27,996 nucleotides of DNA from JAZLJD01 sp045617725 (GTDB lineage: Bacteria > Bacillota > Clostridia > Lachnospirales > Lachnospiraceae): positions 1 through 27,996 of the forward strand of contig JAZLJD010000031.1 of assembly GCA_045617725.1 (NCBI GenBank). Direction: 5' to 3'. Positions 8,314 to 16,079 of the stretch are shown here, piece by piece. The notes beneath the pieces are model-generated. The model was not told where the DNA came from, did not search any database, and saw only the letters and a program-made list of their open reading frames with translations. Numbering within the stretch: the first letter of the stretch is position 1; each line of letters opens with the position of its first letter. Both the position numbers and the translations under genes were made by a program.

Positions 8314-10146
8314 ATGAATCTGAAACGAAAACTGCTTTACTCTGCTGTAGGCCCTCTTCTGATTGTAGGGGTGATCACAATTGTGGCCATGGCATTCAAT
8401 CTTCCCACGATTACAGCCCGAAATATGGAGAGCGGCTTTCAGGCAACCGCTCTGTCCATCAACGAGCTCTTTAATCGCCAGAGCGGCGATTATATCAAGA
8501 AGATTGATCAGGTATGGAAGGGTACCATGAACATCACATCCGAACAGGAAATGTTCAAGGAGATTAAGGAATCTACGGGGATGGATATCATTTTCTTCTG
8601 GGACAATACCTCAACCGCCACTTCAATCTGTGGCAAGGACGGCAAAATCCTGACGGGCATTAAGTTAGACGAGAAAATTGCCACAACGGTTGTTAAAAAA
8701 GGCAATCCGTACTTTGGCAAGAACATCAAAATCGACGGCAAACGCTATTACGGCTATGTGCTTCCGGTTCGACAGGAACTGACGGACGCCGTGATCGGAA
8801 TGCTTTTTGTCGGACGCCCCAGGGCAGCGGTCAATACGACGATGTACGGAATTATGGCGCTTCTTATCGGCATCGTGCTGGTGGTCAGCGGCATTTCCGG
8901 TTACTTTGTATATCGCTTCAGTAAACACATATCCGACGCGATTCAGACAGACATCGAGGCGGCCGGTCGGCTTTCCAGGGGGGATCTGACCGTAGAGCTT
9001 CCGGAGGAAGCCATCAAACGTACCGATGAACTGGGCGTTTTGGCCGGAGCGATTATGTCCATTACGCGTGGCCTTATCAACATCGTGGGCCAGGCCAAAT
9101 ACTGTACCGAAAGCTTAAGTGAAGCCAGTGATAACCTGAAATCACTTTCCGACACCACAGCGCAGGATATGTCCATTATTACCACGGCAACCCATGATAT
9201 TGCACAGGCAACCGGGCATCAGGCCATGGAGACCGAACGTGCCCATACCAATATGAATATCATCTCTGAGGTTATCACGGACGCCGGCGTGAATGTAGCC
9301 GAGCTCAACACAAGTGCTACCTCCATGCAGGCCAAAAGCCATGAAGCCAAAGAGATTTTGAAAGCACTCCACGACAGCAATGAGGATGTGCGAAACGCAG
9401 TAGATACCATCTATGAGCAGACCGTTACCACAAACCGTTCTGCCCAGTCCATTGATGAGGCGGTTTCCATCATCGCCAACATTGCGACCCAGACGAACCT
9501 TCTGTCACTGAACGCAAGCATTGAAGCTGCCAGAGCCGGCGAAGCAGGCCGCGGATTCTCCGTAGTTGCCAGCGAAATCAAGAATCTGGCCGAGCAGTCC
9601 AACGCCTCCGCAAGCAGCATTAAAAAAGTGGTTGAAGCCCTCAGAAATGACTCCAACCACGCTGTGGAAACGATGGATTCCATGAAAAATGTTATTTTGG
9701 AACAGAACAACCGGGTAGACCAGACGGTTTCCATCTTTGATGAGGTGGGTGAACACATTGAAAACACCGTAGAAACCTCTCACAAGATTACGGAGCAGGT
9801 TACCCGCCTTGAGCACGCCCGTGTCGAGGTAACCGAAGTTCTCGAGAATCTTGCCGGCAGTGCCGAACAGAATGCAGCCAGTGCCCAGCAGACCAGCGCT
9901 TCCATGGCTTCCGTATCCGATGCCGTATCCAATGTATCAGGTTCCGCAACCCTGCTCGGAAGTATGTTTACCAAGTTAAACAGCACGCTCGCCGTATTCA
10001 AGCTGGAGCAGTCCGATGCTAGCGAGACGACCGAGACGACGGAAGAAGTCGCGTCACTCGAGCAAATAACAGTGGATACAGACCTATCTCAACAAACAGA
10101 AGAACCGCATAACGAAGCGTCCGAATCAGAAATTGAAGCGCAGTAG
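8314..10146 (+). CDS. methyl-accepting chemotaxis protein with single cache sensor
   Basis: About 610 residues. TM1 at about 8-28, an extracellular cache-type domain (about 35-170, including MDIIFFWDNTSTATSICGKDGK and YYGYVLPV), TM2 at about 179-202, HAMP (about 200-255) and a cytoplasmic signalling domain whose tip is IANIATQTNLLSLNASIEAA to SEIKNLAEQS. ATG 8314 is chosen because GGGAGGTG (8297-8304) precedes it; the GTG at 8302 lies within that ribosome site. The cache domain has the look of those binding small ligands such as carboxylates or sugars; the ligand is unknown. Divergence from yesN suggests a common stimulus. The last 42 codons form an acidic Ser/Thr/Glu tail that lies antisense to the end of the PAP2 gene. 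Confidence 0.93.
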   Translation: MNLKRKLLYSAVGPLLIVGVITIVAMAFNLPTITARNMESGFQATALSINELFNRQSGDYIKKIDQVWKGTMNITSEQEMFKEIKESTGMDIIFFWDNTSTATSICGKDGKILTGIKLDEKIATTVVKKGNPYFGKNIKIDGKRYYGYVLPVRQELTDAVIGMLFVGRPRAAVNTTMYGIMALLIGIVLVVSGISGYFVYRFSKHISDAIQTDIEAAGRLSRGDLTVELPEEAIKRTDELGVLAGAIMSITRGLINIVGQAKYCTESLSEASDNLKSLSDTTAQDMSIITTATHDIAQATGHQAMETERAHTNMNIISEVITDAGVNVAELNTSATSMQAKSHEAKEILKALHDSNEDVRNAVDTIYEQTVTTNRSAQSIDEAVSIIANIATQTNLLSLNASIEAARAGEAGRGFSVVASEIKNLAEQSNASASSIKKVVEALRNDSNHAVETMDSMKNVILEQNNRVDQTVSIFDEVGEHIENTVETSHKITEQVTRLEHARVEVTEVLENLAGSAEQNAASAQQTSASMASVSDAVSNVSGSATLLGSMFTKLNSTLAVFKLEQSDASETTETTEEVASLEQITVDTDLSQQTEEPHNEASESEIEAQ

Positions 10147-10957
10147 CGGATTCCAAAACTTCCTTCGGGAAAGGTAATTTCAAAAGCGTATTGAGACCGA
10201 AATAAATGATGAAACCTCCAAGCAGGCGTAGTACGGTTTCCAATACGCTTTTTGTATTGGCAAAATTCACGTACTTTTTTTCAAACAGGTCGCCGGCATA
10301 AAATCCGATCATCATTCCGAGACTTGTGTAGTAGTCATTGGACGTACAGTAGAAGCAGCCGAGCAGGCCTACGGCCAAAAAGATACCGTACAAAACCGCG
10401 GGATTCTTGACACGCTCGTAGAGCATGGGGACAAAAATCACGACCAGGGCGCCCAGCAGCCAGCCGCACAATACATCGGTCGGATAATGGTTTCCCAATG
10501 CCACACGGCTGATTCCGACCAAAAGAGGCAGGACAAAAGCAAGCACCGTAATCCATTTCTTATGGAAAAACCGTGCCAGCGAGCCGTATGCCACTGCGGA
10601 ATTGGCGGAATGACCGCTCGGGAAGGAAAATCCCTGTTCCGTAATGTCCATAATATCCGCGGAAGGTTCCACGGGCTTAAGGCACTGTATGGTTTCGTGG
10701 TCCATATACGGGCGCCTGCGATAAAAAACATTCTTCAGCATCGGGAAAAAGACGCAGCAGGTTACGATGTTGCGGCCGATTTTCATGCCGATTTTCTTGT
10801 CGTAGCACCAGTACACAAATCCAAAAATGCAAATCAGGGCAATCTCCTCACCCAGCGTGGAAATGACGCTGAACACCGCTGCCCCGGCATCTCCGATCAT
10901 GCCCTGAAGCCACTCCATCAAGCGTACTTCCCACTCAAAATAAAATGTATTTCCCAT
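10019..10957 (-). CDS. PAP2-family membrane phosphatase
   Basis: 312-residue multi-spanning phosphatase of the type 2 phosphatidic acid phosphatase superfamily. All three catalytic motifs are intact: KX6RP (Lys75, Arg82, Pro83 in KNVFYRRRP), PSGH (113-116) and SRX5HX3D (Ser150, Arg151, His157, Asp161). The likely substrate is a membrane lipid phosphate such as phosphatidate, PG-phosphate or undecaprenyl pyrophosphate. About seven membrane segments; the extra C-terminal ones make it longer than the minimal family member. The ribosome site is AAAGGAGAATAC. Its last 42 codons, including the final membrane helix (about AVLLFVEIGLYPLLFA), are read opposite the tail of the chemoreceptor gene: a 128-bp convergent coding overlap. 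Confidence 0.9.
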   Translation of the reverse strand: MGNTFYFEWEVRLMEWLQGMIGDAGAAVFSVISTLGEEIALICIFGFVYWCYDKKIGMKIGRNIVTCCVFFPMLKNVFYRRRPYMDHETIQCLKPVEPSADIMDITEQGFSFPSGHSANSAVAYGSLARFFHKKWITVLAFVLPLLVGISRVALGNHYPTDVLCGWLLGALVVIFVPMLYERVKNPAVLYGIFLAVGLLGCFYCTSNDYYTSLGMMIGFYAGDLFEKKYVNFANTKSVLETVLRLLGGFIIYFGLNTLLKLPFPKEVLESATALQFLIRTLRYAVLLFVEIGLYPLLFARVTRLLPSSRSSR

Positions 10958-11020
10958 GTATTCTCCTTTCAGCAGGGACGGGGGTTTCTGTCACATTAAA
11001 GCAGTAAAGTGTTGTTGTGC

Positions 11021-11350
11021 CCGTGAGGGAACACGGACGGTTGCGAATATATCGGTTTGACGTCGCGGGGCAACCGCTCTATCGTGTGGACGGCTCATAG
11101 CGTTCTTTACAGCGACATTATAGCGAGCAGCTGCAGATTGCGAGTTATGACTTAAGCGGAACGGAATTTCGCTGTGCCCTCGGAGGCACTGCGAAATAGA
11201 AAGCGACATGTTTGAAGAGCTCGCATCAGCGAGCGATGAGTTCGCTTGCGTTCCGTGGAGCGCAAAGGCAGAACCGCTTAATCTGCCTGCGGAGCGCTCA
11301 TGAGCTGTAGAGAATGCTATGAGCCGCTCCACTATGATAGCAGCGGTTGC
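11021..11350. repeat. structured imperfect palindrome, candidate ncRNA or MITE-like element
   Basis: This stretch has no convincing gene. Its core (11070-11350) is an imperfect inverted repeat: GCAACCGCT (11070-11078) with AGCGGTTGC (11342-11350), CTATC (11079-11083) with GATAG (11336-11340), TGGA (11087-11090) with TCCA (11328-11331), and a 20-bp stem 11091-11110 with 11307-11326 that has two G-T pairs. Nested inside are GCAGA/TCTGC (11133-11137, 11282-11286), TTAAGCGG/CCGCTTAA (11152-11159, 11274-11281), ACGGAA/TTCCGT (11161-11166, 11251-11256), a 7+5-bp hairpin with a hexaloop (11166-11197) and GCTCGC-ATCA-GCGAGC (11219-11234). CGGTTGC at 11038-11044 can compete for 11070-11076. A stop-free minus frame here (11332-10991) has no family features. 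Near symmetry leaves the transcribed strand undecided. Confidence 0.65.
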
Positions 11351-11434
11351 TCACCGTAACACGGGACACGCCCCGTGACAAAGTACACATCCCCGTGACA
11401 AAGTACACATCCTCGTGACAAAAGGAACGTCCCT
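11351..11434. repeat. 20-bp tandem repeats ending in the serine hydrolase stop codon
   Basis: Two identical copies of CCCCGTGACAAAGTACACAT (11371-11390, 11391-11410) are flanked by a degenerate copy on each side (11351-11370 and 11411-11430, the latter ending GTGACAAAAGGAACGT). The final CCCTA holds the TAG stop (11435-11433) of the serine hydrolase. Sequences of the GTGACAAAAGGAACGTCCC kind are, from memory, dispersed in many Firmicute genomes; that was not checked. A diverged unit (CCCGTGAGGGAACAC) is also seen at 11020-11034, on the other side of the palindrome. Confidence 0.7.
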
Positions 11435-12524
11435 AAAACAGCATATCGCGAAGGCGGGGATGAATGATTCCGTAGGCAGGTCCGCAGTTTCTGACATGCA
11501 TCATAAAGATCAGCGAACGCTTGCTTTCCGTATCCATAATCAGGCAGCTTCCGGCAGCACCATCCCAGCCGAACACTCCTTTGGGTGCCGGTGAATTCGT
11601 CAGCTCCGGATTTAAGAACACCTGCATACCGCATCCATAGCCGTAAGCGGTTCGGCCCATGGTGGTCGAAAGGTCCTTCCTGGAGGCCTCGCCCAAAAGA
11701 TTCTGCTTAATAATTTCAACGGTCTCCGGTTTCAAAATGCGAACCCCGGCAGCCGAAATACCACCGCCCGCCAGCGTGTCGCCCAGTTTCATGTAATCTT
11801 CCGTGCAGCTTATAAGGCCCGCACCGCCGCTTTCATACGCGTCGGACAGCTGATAACAGCAGGACTGGTCCATGGGCGTAATCGCGCCCGTCTTGTCATC
11901 AAAGATGTACTGCTGCAACAGTCTTTCTACGGAATCGTTCATGGGACTTGCAAAAAAGGTATCCTGAAATTCCAACGGCTCCCAGATATTTTTCTTCAGA
12001 TATTCCGAGAATTTCATTCCGGAAACCACTTCAATGACTGCTGCCACCACATCGTGGCTTAAGCTGTAGCAAAAATGCGTGCCGGGCTCAAACAAAAGCG
12101 GAGTCTCGATAAAGGAATCCACGATTTCGCGTGTGGTTGCTGCTTTTCCTTTTTCCGCCAGTACCCTCATGATACCGGGACGATTCAAATCGTAATCCAG
12201 GCCGCTCTGCATGCTCATAAGGTGCTTCATTTTGAGCGGTACCGTTGCCTTCGTGCCGTCCGGGGCAATCGTCAGGTTCCGATACGCCGGCAGGAATTTG
12301 GACACTTCATCCTCAAGGGATATCTTGCCCTGCTCAATCAGCTGCATAACAGCGGTCATGGTCTGGATCTTCGTCATGGAAAAAATCAAATAACGCTGAT
12401 CCTCCCGTGCTCCGTAGCTGTGTCGGTACAGCACCTTATGATCCTCGGAAATCATACAATCCACGGAAGGAATTCCTTTCTCTTTTAAGGAATCCAGATA
12501 ATTCGTTATTTTCTCAAAATTCAT
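11433..12524 (-). CDS. serine hydrolase, beta-lactamase/class C family
   Basis: 363-residue enzyme of the beta-lactamase superfamily (PF00144), which includes esterases, D-amino-acid peptidases and penicillin-binding relatives. The catalytic SXXK is S49-M-T-K52 within LIFSMTKIQTMTAVMQLIEQG, followed by the family's usual KISLEDEVSKFLPAY. The second motif is Y153-S-L in FCYSLSHDVVAAVIEVVSG, a Tyr as general base with Leu in place of the Asn of true class C beta-lactamases, so it is more likely an esterase or peptidase. There is no signal peptide, which implies a cytoplasmic location. The ribosome site is GGAGAGGAAGAG before ATG 12524. Its stop codon lies in a tandem repeat, so the native C-terminus may have been changed. 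Confidence 0.85.
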   Translation of the reverse strand: MNFEKITNYLDSLKEKGIPSVDCMISEDHKVLYRHSYGAREDQRYLIFSMTKIQTMTAVMQLIEQGKISLEDEVSKFLPAYRNLTIAPDGTKATVPLKMKHLMSMQSGLDYDLNRPGIMRVLAEKGKAATTREIVDSFIETPLLFEPGTHFCYSLSHDVVAAVIEVVSGMKFSEYLKKNIWEPLEFQDTFFASPMNDSVERLLQQYIFDDKTGAITPMDQSCCYQLSDAYESGGAGLISCTEDYMKLGDTLAGGGISAAGVRILKPETVEIIKQNLLGEASRKDLSTTMGRTAYGYGCGMQVFLNPELTNSPAPKGVFGWDGAAGSCLIMDTESKRSLIFMMHVRNCGPAYGIIHPRLRDMLF

Positions 12525-12549
12525 ATTCTCTTCCTCTCCACATAAAAGA

Positions 12550-12582
12550 AGCCGCCCCGGATCTGTAAATCCTAAGGCGGAC
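12550..12582 (-). terminator. leader hairpin / terminator between the ABC cassette and serine hydrolase
   Basis: On the minus strand CCGCC pairs with GGCGG, and GGAT pairs with ATCC inside it, followed by CTTCTTTTATG. It comes after the stop of the ABC ATPase gene and in the leader of the serine hydrolase, so it may end the cassette transcript or attenuate the hydrolase. The U-run is weak. Confidence 0.45.
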
Positions 12583-12603
12583 CTTTCAGTCTGTTCGACT
12601 CAT

Positions 12604-12633
12604 ATTATACTACAGGGAACTTTCATTATTCAA
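12604..12633 (-). promoter_or_regulatory. promoter of the serine hydrolase gene
   Basis: On the minus strand TTGAAT (12633-12628), 18-bp spacer, TATAAT (12609-12604). The -35 element covers the last codons and stop of the ABC ATPase gene. Leader of about 75 nt, containing the hairpin at 12550-12582. Confidence 0.55.
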
Positions 12634-13285
12634 TTCTGCCATCACGAATCGTAATTACACGATTGCACTGATCCGCCACATAATCCTCATGGGTGACAAT
12701 TATAATCGTTTTTCCTTCCCGGTTAAGTTGCTTAAAAATCTCCATAATCTTAATTGTATTTTCTTCGTCGAGTGCACCTGTAGGTTCATCCGCCAATATA
12801 ATACCGGGTTTATTCACCAAAGCTCTGGCAATTGCCACGCGTTGTTTTTCGCCACCAGACAATTTGGCTACTTTTCGATTATAAAGAGAATCCATACCTA
12901 CACTCTCGAGACGCTCCATTGCTAAATACTCTGCTCTTTTACGCTTTGTATTACAAAACAGTAAAGGAACCTGTACATTTTCCAGTACACTGTCTGATTC
13001 TATCAAAGCAAAATTTTGAACAACAAATCCAAATATCTTGTTACGAATTTGTGCCAATTGGTTCGGTGTCATTTGTGTAATATCCTTGCCATCCAGTAAA
13101 TAAGTACCACTTGTTACGGAATCCAAGCACCCTAATAACTGTAATAGAGTTGATTTCCCGGATCCGGAAGGTCCCTTAATTGCCAACATTTCTCCTTCTG
13201 ATACTTCGATATCAATTCCCTTCAAAACTTTTACTATATTCGATTTCCCGTATTCTTTATATACGGATTTCATTTGAATCAACAT
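12626..13285 (-). CDS. ABC transporter ATP-binding protein, LolD/MacB type
   Basis: 219-residue single-domain ATPase with all motifs intact: Walker A GPSGSGKST (about 38-46), Q-loop VVQNF, signature LSGGEKQR, Walker B IILADEPTGALDE and H-loop VTHE. The LADEPTGALD form marks the MacB/LolD/FtsE group, whose partners are four-helix permeases with a large external domain that work by moving substrate on the outer face rather than pumping across the membrane. It is the last gene of the cassette, 18 bp after the second permease. ATG 13285 is supported by GGGAGAGATG. It probably serves export, release or immunity for the secreted protein encoded at 15910. Confidence 0.9.
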   Translation of the reverse strand: MLIQMKSVYKEYGKSNIVKVLKGIDIEVSEGEMLAIKGPSGSGKSTLLQLLGCLDSVTSGTYLLDGKDITQMTPNQLAQIRNKIFGFVVQNFALIESDSVLENVQVPLLFCNTKRKRAEYLAMERLESVGMDSLYNRKVAKLSGGEKQRVAIARALVNKPGIILADEPTGALDEENTIKIMEIFKQLNREGKTIIIVTHEDYVADQCNRVITIRDGRIE

Positions 13286-13303
13286 AAACTCATCTCTCCC
13301 ATA

Positions 13304-14470
13304 TCACGCAAGCGACTGCAATTGCTTCAACTGTTCAGACAAATCCGTTTTCACCAGTTTTCTAATAAAAACAACGCTTCCAAAAGATAATATTACAAGC
13401 AGATAACATGCTATCATCGTGTAAAATATCACCATATCACGAGGCAAAATCCATTGCGTATTTAGCATTCCAACTTTACCGGCACATAAAGTCAGTCCCC
13501 AACTGAAAAGCAGGATAATACATATGCGCATCATTTCAATAAATGCACAATCTTTCCATTTCATGCCGGTTAAATAATAGATAGTAAAATATCTCCTATT
13601 CTTTTCCAATTGAATCATGCAATTGTTACAAATTCCCCCAAAAGCCAAGGCGCAAGTCAGGACAAAAATAATCAAGGAAGCTGCAATCATTCTGGTAATA
13701 TTATCATCGTAATTATCAATTAATTGCTCCATGGAAGTAACCTCACCATACTTTGATATCTTAAGAAGAGTCTCTTCCACTTCAGCCGCTGTTCCATCCA
13801 TTTTAATAAAAAGACTGCACAAGTTGATTCCTTCCATATAGAATTCTTTTTCGCAATCTATAATGCTTTCTGCGCATATAAGAAAACCCTCTTCCTGTCC
13901 TATCAACATATCTGCAGAAAATATCTCCGAACTGGCTCTCGTATCAGGCAGCAAGTATTGAGTTGGTTCATCGAGAACTCCGCATATATACAACGTGTAA
14001 TCTCGATTTCTGCCTTCCATATGAATCATACTACCAACAGAACAATGCATTCCGGCAGTTGCTAAAGCCATAACGACATCATCCCCTACACTACCTTGAA
14101 TCTGTAACATATCTCCACTTTGAAGTTTGGGTTGATACATTTTCAGCAAGCCCTTCGTATAAGCTACTATTGAGGCACTACGCCCTTCAAATACACGCCC
14201 TCCATAATAAGCAGTTCCAATATCCTTAATTACTGTTTCCTTCTCCAGGATATCTATTGCATAATTCGAATCATAATACTCAAAGAGACTAAGAATGTAA
14301 ACATGTTCCGTCGGCAATTCACTTACTGCTCTTTTATTATTTATATCCTCCAAAATGTGAACTGACAATTCAGAAAATGCAATAACGGAAAGCAATATTT
14401 CTGTCAGGAGGAGCAATGTCATCACTTTTTGCTTCCACAGAAGTTTGAAAGCGATTTTAAACCATCTCAT
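13304..14470 (-). CDS. FtsX/MacB-like ABC permease, second of pair
   Basis: 388-residue membrane protein. One N-terminal membrane helix (about 13-35) is followed by an external domain of about 220 residues, then three helices near 265-285, 310-335 and 350-375: the FtsX/MacB layout. Recognition is by topology and context; sequence motifs are weak. ATG 14470 overlaps the stop of the first permease as ATGA, so the two are coupled. It should form a heterodimer with the 14467-15555 product and use the 12626-13285 ATPase. The base composition is visibly more A+T-rich than the flanking sugar and GGDEF genes, suggesting the cassette was acquired. Confidence 0.78.
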   Translation of the reverse strand: MRWFKIAFKLLWKQKVMTLLLLTEILLSVIAFSELSVHILEDINNKRAVSELPTEHVYILSLFEYYDSNYAIDILEKETVIKDIGTAYYGGRVFEGRSASIVAYTKGLLKMYQPKLQSGDMLQIQGSVGDDVVMALATAGMHCSVGSMIHMEGRNRDYTLYICGVLDEPTQYLLPDTRASSEIFSADMLIGQEEGFLICAESIIDCEKEFYMEGINLCSLFIKMDGTAAEVEETLLKISKYGEVTSMEQLIDNYDDNITRMIAASLIIFVLTCALAFGGICNNCMIQLEKNRRYFTIYYLTGMKWKDCAFIEMMRICIILLFSWGLTLCAGKVGMLNTQWILPRDMVIFYTMIACYLLVILSFGSVVFIRKLVKTDLSEQLKQLQSLA

Positions 14471-15555
14471 AAGTTCCCCCCTCTATAATTCATTCGTTTT
14501 GGAAGCACTACGGAAATGGAAATCACAATGAAAAATACAATTACATATAGAATCACATACTGACTCCAAGGTAGTGGCAAAACTATACCACTCGGCATCA
14601 GGTATATACAAATCACTCCGAGCACAACGGAAATCAGGTACGCCAGGGTAACCGGAATAATACTGCTGTACAGGCGCAGTTTTCTTATTGCGAAGTGCCC
14701 GGCTCCGCATATCTGATAGATAGAATAACGCCGTTGTTCTTTTCGCAAAAAATAATTCAAAACAACCGCAATATTAATAATAGCAATCAAAAAAAACAAA
14801 AGATAGGAAAGCAGCAAACTAAAATATTTATATAGACCGGATTCGGTATACGGTTGTTCAATATCATTTCTGTACCATACATCATCACAGTAAGCATACA
14901 TTTTCAATATGTTCACCTGCTCATCTGTTAATTCACCTTCAAACTCGATATGCAAATATAATGGTTTTCTGTTCAGTTCCTCGTAAGTTGTAAGCGGCAC
15001 TGCTATTCCGGTCGGTAACAACAAATATTTGTAATCTCTTTGCGGATTCGGTTCTATCATTAATTCCATATATTGACCAATCGGTTGAAACATTATCTCT
15101 CCAATTGCAAAAGGAGTATTCCAAAAAGCTTCCGGATGCTCCATACCCGCTTTTTTTAAATAGGACTGGCCTACCAAGAGAACCCGTTCTGCATTAACCA
15201 ACTGCGATTCTGTAAAATAAGTGCCATACTCCATGATAGGATAGTTTTCTTCAGAAAGATTTACACCACTCATTTCATAATCAGAAAGACTGACCGCAAC
15301 TACTTTAAAAGAATCGTCTTTACATATTTCATTACATACCTCTACCAAATACGGATCTCCACTTGAACTTTCCATAGTGAATGTGCTCGTACTGTAGTAA
15401 GAATTATCAACATAATCCATATAAAAGAACCAAACACGTCCGAGCCAAAAAATAAACATAACAAAAGAAATGATAAGACTGGTCAACATTAATAGAACGC
15501 ACGCCTTATCACTCCTATAAATACATTTCAAATCGTTAAGAGCCAATCGAAACAT
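14467..15555 (-). CDS. FtsX/MacB-like ABC permease, first of pair
   Basis: 362-residue permease: N-terminal helix at about 20-42, an external domain of about 200 residues with several aromatic and acidic stretches (YYSTSTFTMESSSGDPYLVE), and three C-terminal helices. The frame extends upstream to 15666, but that would overlap the secreted-protein gene by about 100 bp; ATG 15555, with GGGATTAAGGAATAT before it and only 7 bp after that gene's stop, is the better start. Lactococcin-972-type bacteriocin operons also place membrane protein and ATPase genes directly after the secreted protein, but this product was not assigned to that family. Export or immunity are both possible. Confidence 0.78.
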   Translation of the reverse strand: MFRLALNDLKCIYRSDKACVLLMLTSLIISFVMFIFWLGRVWFFYMDYVDNSYYSTSTFTMESSSGDPYLVEVCNEICKDDSFKVVAVSLSDYEMSGVNLSEENYPIMEYGTYFTESQLVNAERVLLVGQSYLKKAGMEHPEAFWNTPFAIGEIMFQPIGQYMELMIEPNPQRDYKYLLLPTGIAVPLTTYEELNRKPLYLHIEFEGELTDEQVNILKMYAYCDDVWYRNDIEQPYTESGLYKYFSLLLSYLLFFLIAIINIAVVLNYFLRKEQRRYSIYQICGAGHFAIRKLRLYSSIIPVTLAYLISVVLGVICIYLMPSGIVLPLPWSQYVILYVIVFFIVISISVVLPKRMNYRGGNL

Positions 15556-15562
15556 ATATTCC

Positions 15563-15910
15563 TTAATCCCAATCGCTTTGTGTAAAATATACGCTATTGC
15601 TCTGATAACTGCCATATCCGTAGTAACCAAATCCACAACTGGGCTTTGTATCTCCACTGGACGCAACTGCTCTATTCTTTCTTATTGCTCGGCTCTCTGT
15701 ATAATTTCCTGAAAATATAGTTTTTGCATAGGCAAAAAACGAATCATCGGCTTCGGGGCTTGTATTTTGAGCAGCAGTACAATAATACCCCACTCCAAGC
15801 CATCCCGGTTTTCCGATCCATACCTGTCCTGATATTTGCGTATAGGCAGCCACCGGTATAGAAGTTCCTACAACAATCAATACAATTAACAATGCAAACA
15901 CCTTTTTCAT
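15563..15910 (-). CDS. small secreted two-cysteine protein, bacteriocin-like candidate
   Basis: 115 residues. The signal peptide is clear: MKK, a hydrophobic core of about 15 residues, then PVAA with predicted cleavage after Ala22. The mature part, about 93 residues, has exactly two cysteines (Cys44 and Cys92), a motif GQVWIGKPGWLGVGYY and a Gly/Tyr-rich C-terminus (SCGFGYYGYGSYQSNSVYF ending in SDWD). I do not recognise the family. Signal peptide, small size, aromatic/glycine content and position as first gene before an ABC cassette resemble lactococcin 972-like bacteriocins, but the sequence resemblance is too weak to claim. Alternatives are an extracellular signal or cell-wall effector. 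Ribosome site GTAGGAGGCATAGT before ATG 15910. Confidence 0.75.
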   Translation of the reverse strand: MKKVFALLIVLIVVGTSIPVAAYTQISGQVWIGKPGWLGVGYYCTAAQNTSPEADDSFFAYAKTIFSGNYTESRAIRKNRAVASSGDTKPSCGFGYYGYGSYQSNSVYFTQSDWD

Positions 15911-15934
15911 ACTATGCCTCCTACATCATTTTTA

Positions 15935-15962
15935 TTTATAAATATCACAAGATGTATGTTAA
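15935..15962 (-). promoter_or_regulatory. promoter of the secreted-protein/ABC cassette
   Basis: On the minus strand TTAACA (15962-15957), 16-bp spacer, TATAAA (15940-15935), with a short leader of about 18 nt to ATG 15910 that contains the ribosome site. A perfect 12-bp palindrome AATTTCGAAATT (15971-15982) lies just upstream and could bind a regulator. Confidence 0.55.
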
Positions 15963-15990
15963 TTACTATCAATTTCGAAATTCGTCAGTT

Positions 15991-16034
15991 TTTGGGTGAA
16001 ATTTGCATGCTATTTGCACTCATTTTGAAATCAT
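15991..16034. promoter_or_regulatory. four 11-bp phased TTTG repeats, candidate LytTR operator
   Basis: TTTG begins at 15991, 16002, 16013 and 16024, exactly 11 bp apart: TTTGGGTGAAA, TTTGCATGCTA, TTTGCACTCAT, TTTGAAATCAT. The spacing is one DNA turn. LytTR regulators bind pairs of short direct repeats on one face of DNA, about two turns apart. The third unit overlaps the -35 of the regulator's own promoter, so binding could repress that gene while acting on the divergent cassette. Confidence 0.45.
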
Positions 16035-16042
16035 GTTATAAT
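16014..16042 (+). promoter_or_regulatory. sigma-A promoter of the LytTR regulator gene
   Basis: TTGCAC (16014-16019), 17-bp spacer, perfect TATAAT (16037-16042); leader of about 30 nt. GGAGG at 16071-16075 precedes ATG 16080. Confidence 0.7.
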
Positions 16043-16079
16043 TCTACACTAAAGACTATGCTATCTGTTCGGAGGAATT

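Noticed and set aside
10150..10175. TTCC-TTCG-GGAA hairpin as terminator of the chemoreceptor gene
   Set aside because: Four base pairs only, no U-run, and it lies within PAP2 codons.
10991..11332. 113-codon minus-strand ORF between the PAP2 and serine hydrolase genes
   Set aside because: It lies almost wholly in the palindromic element, has no ribosome site or family features, and its composition is explained by the paired arms.
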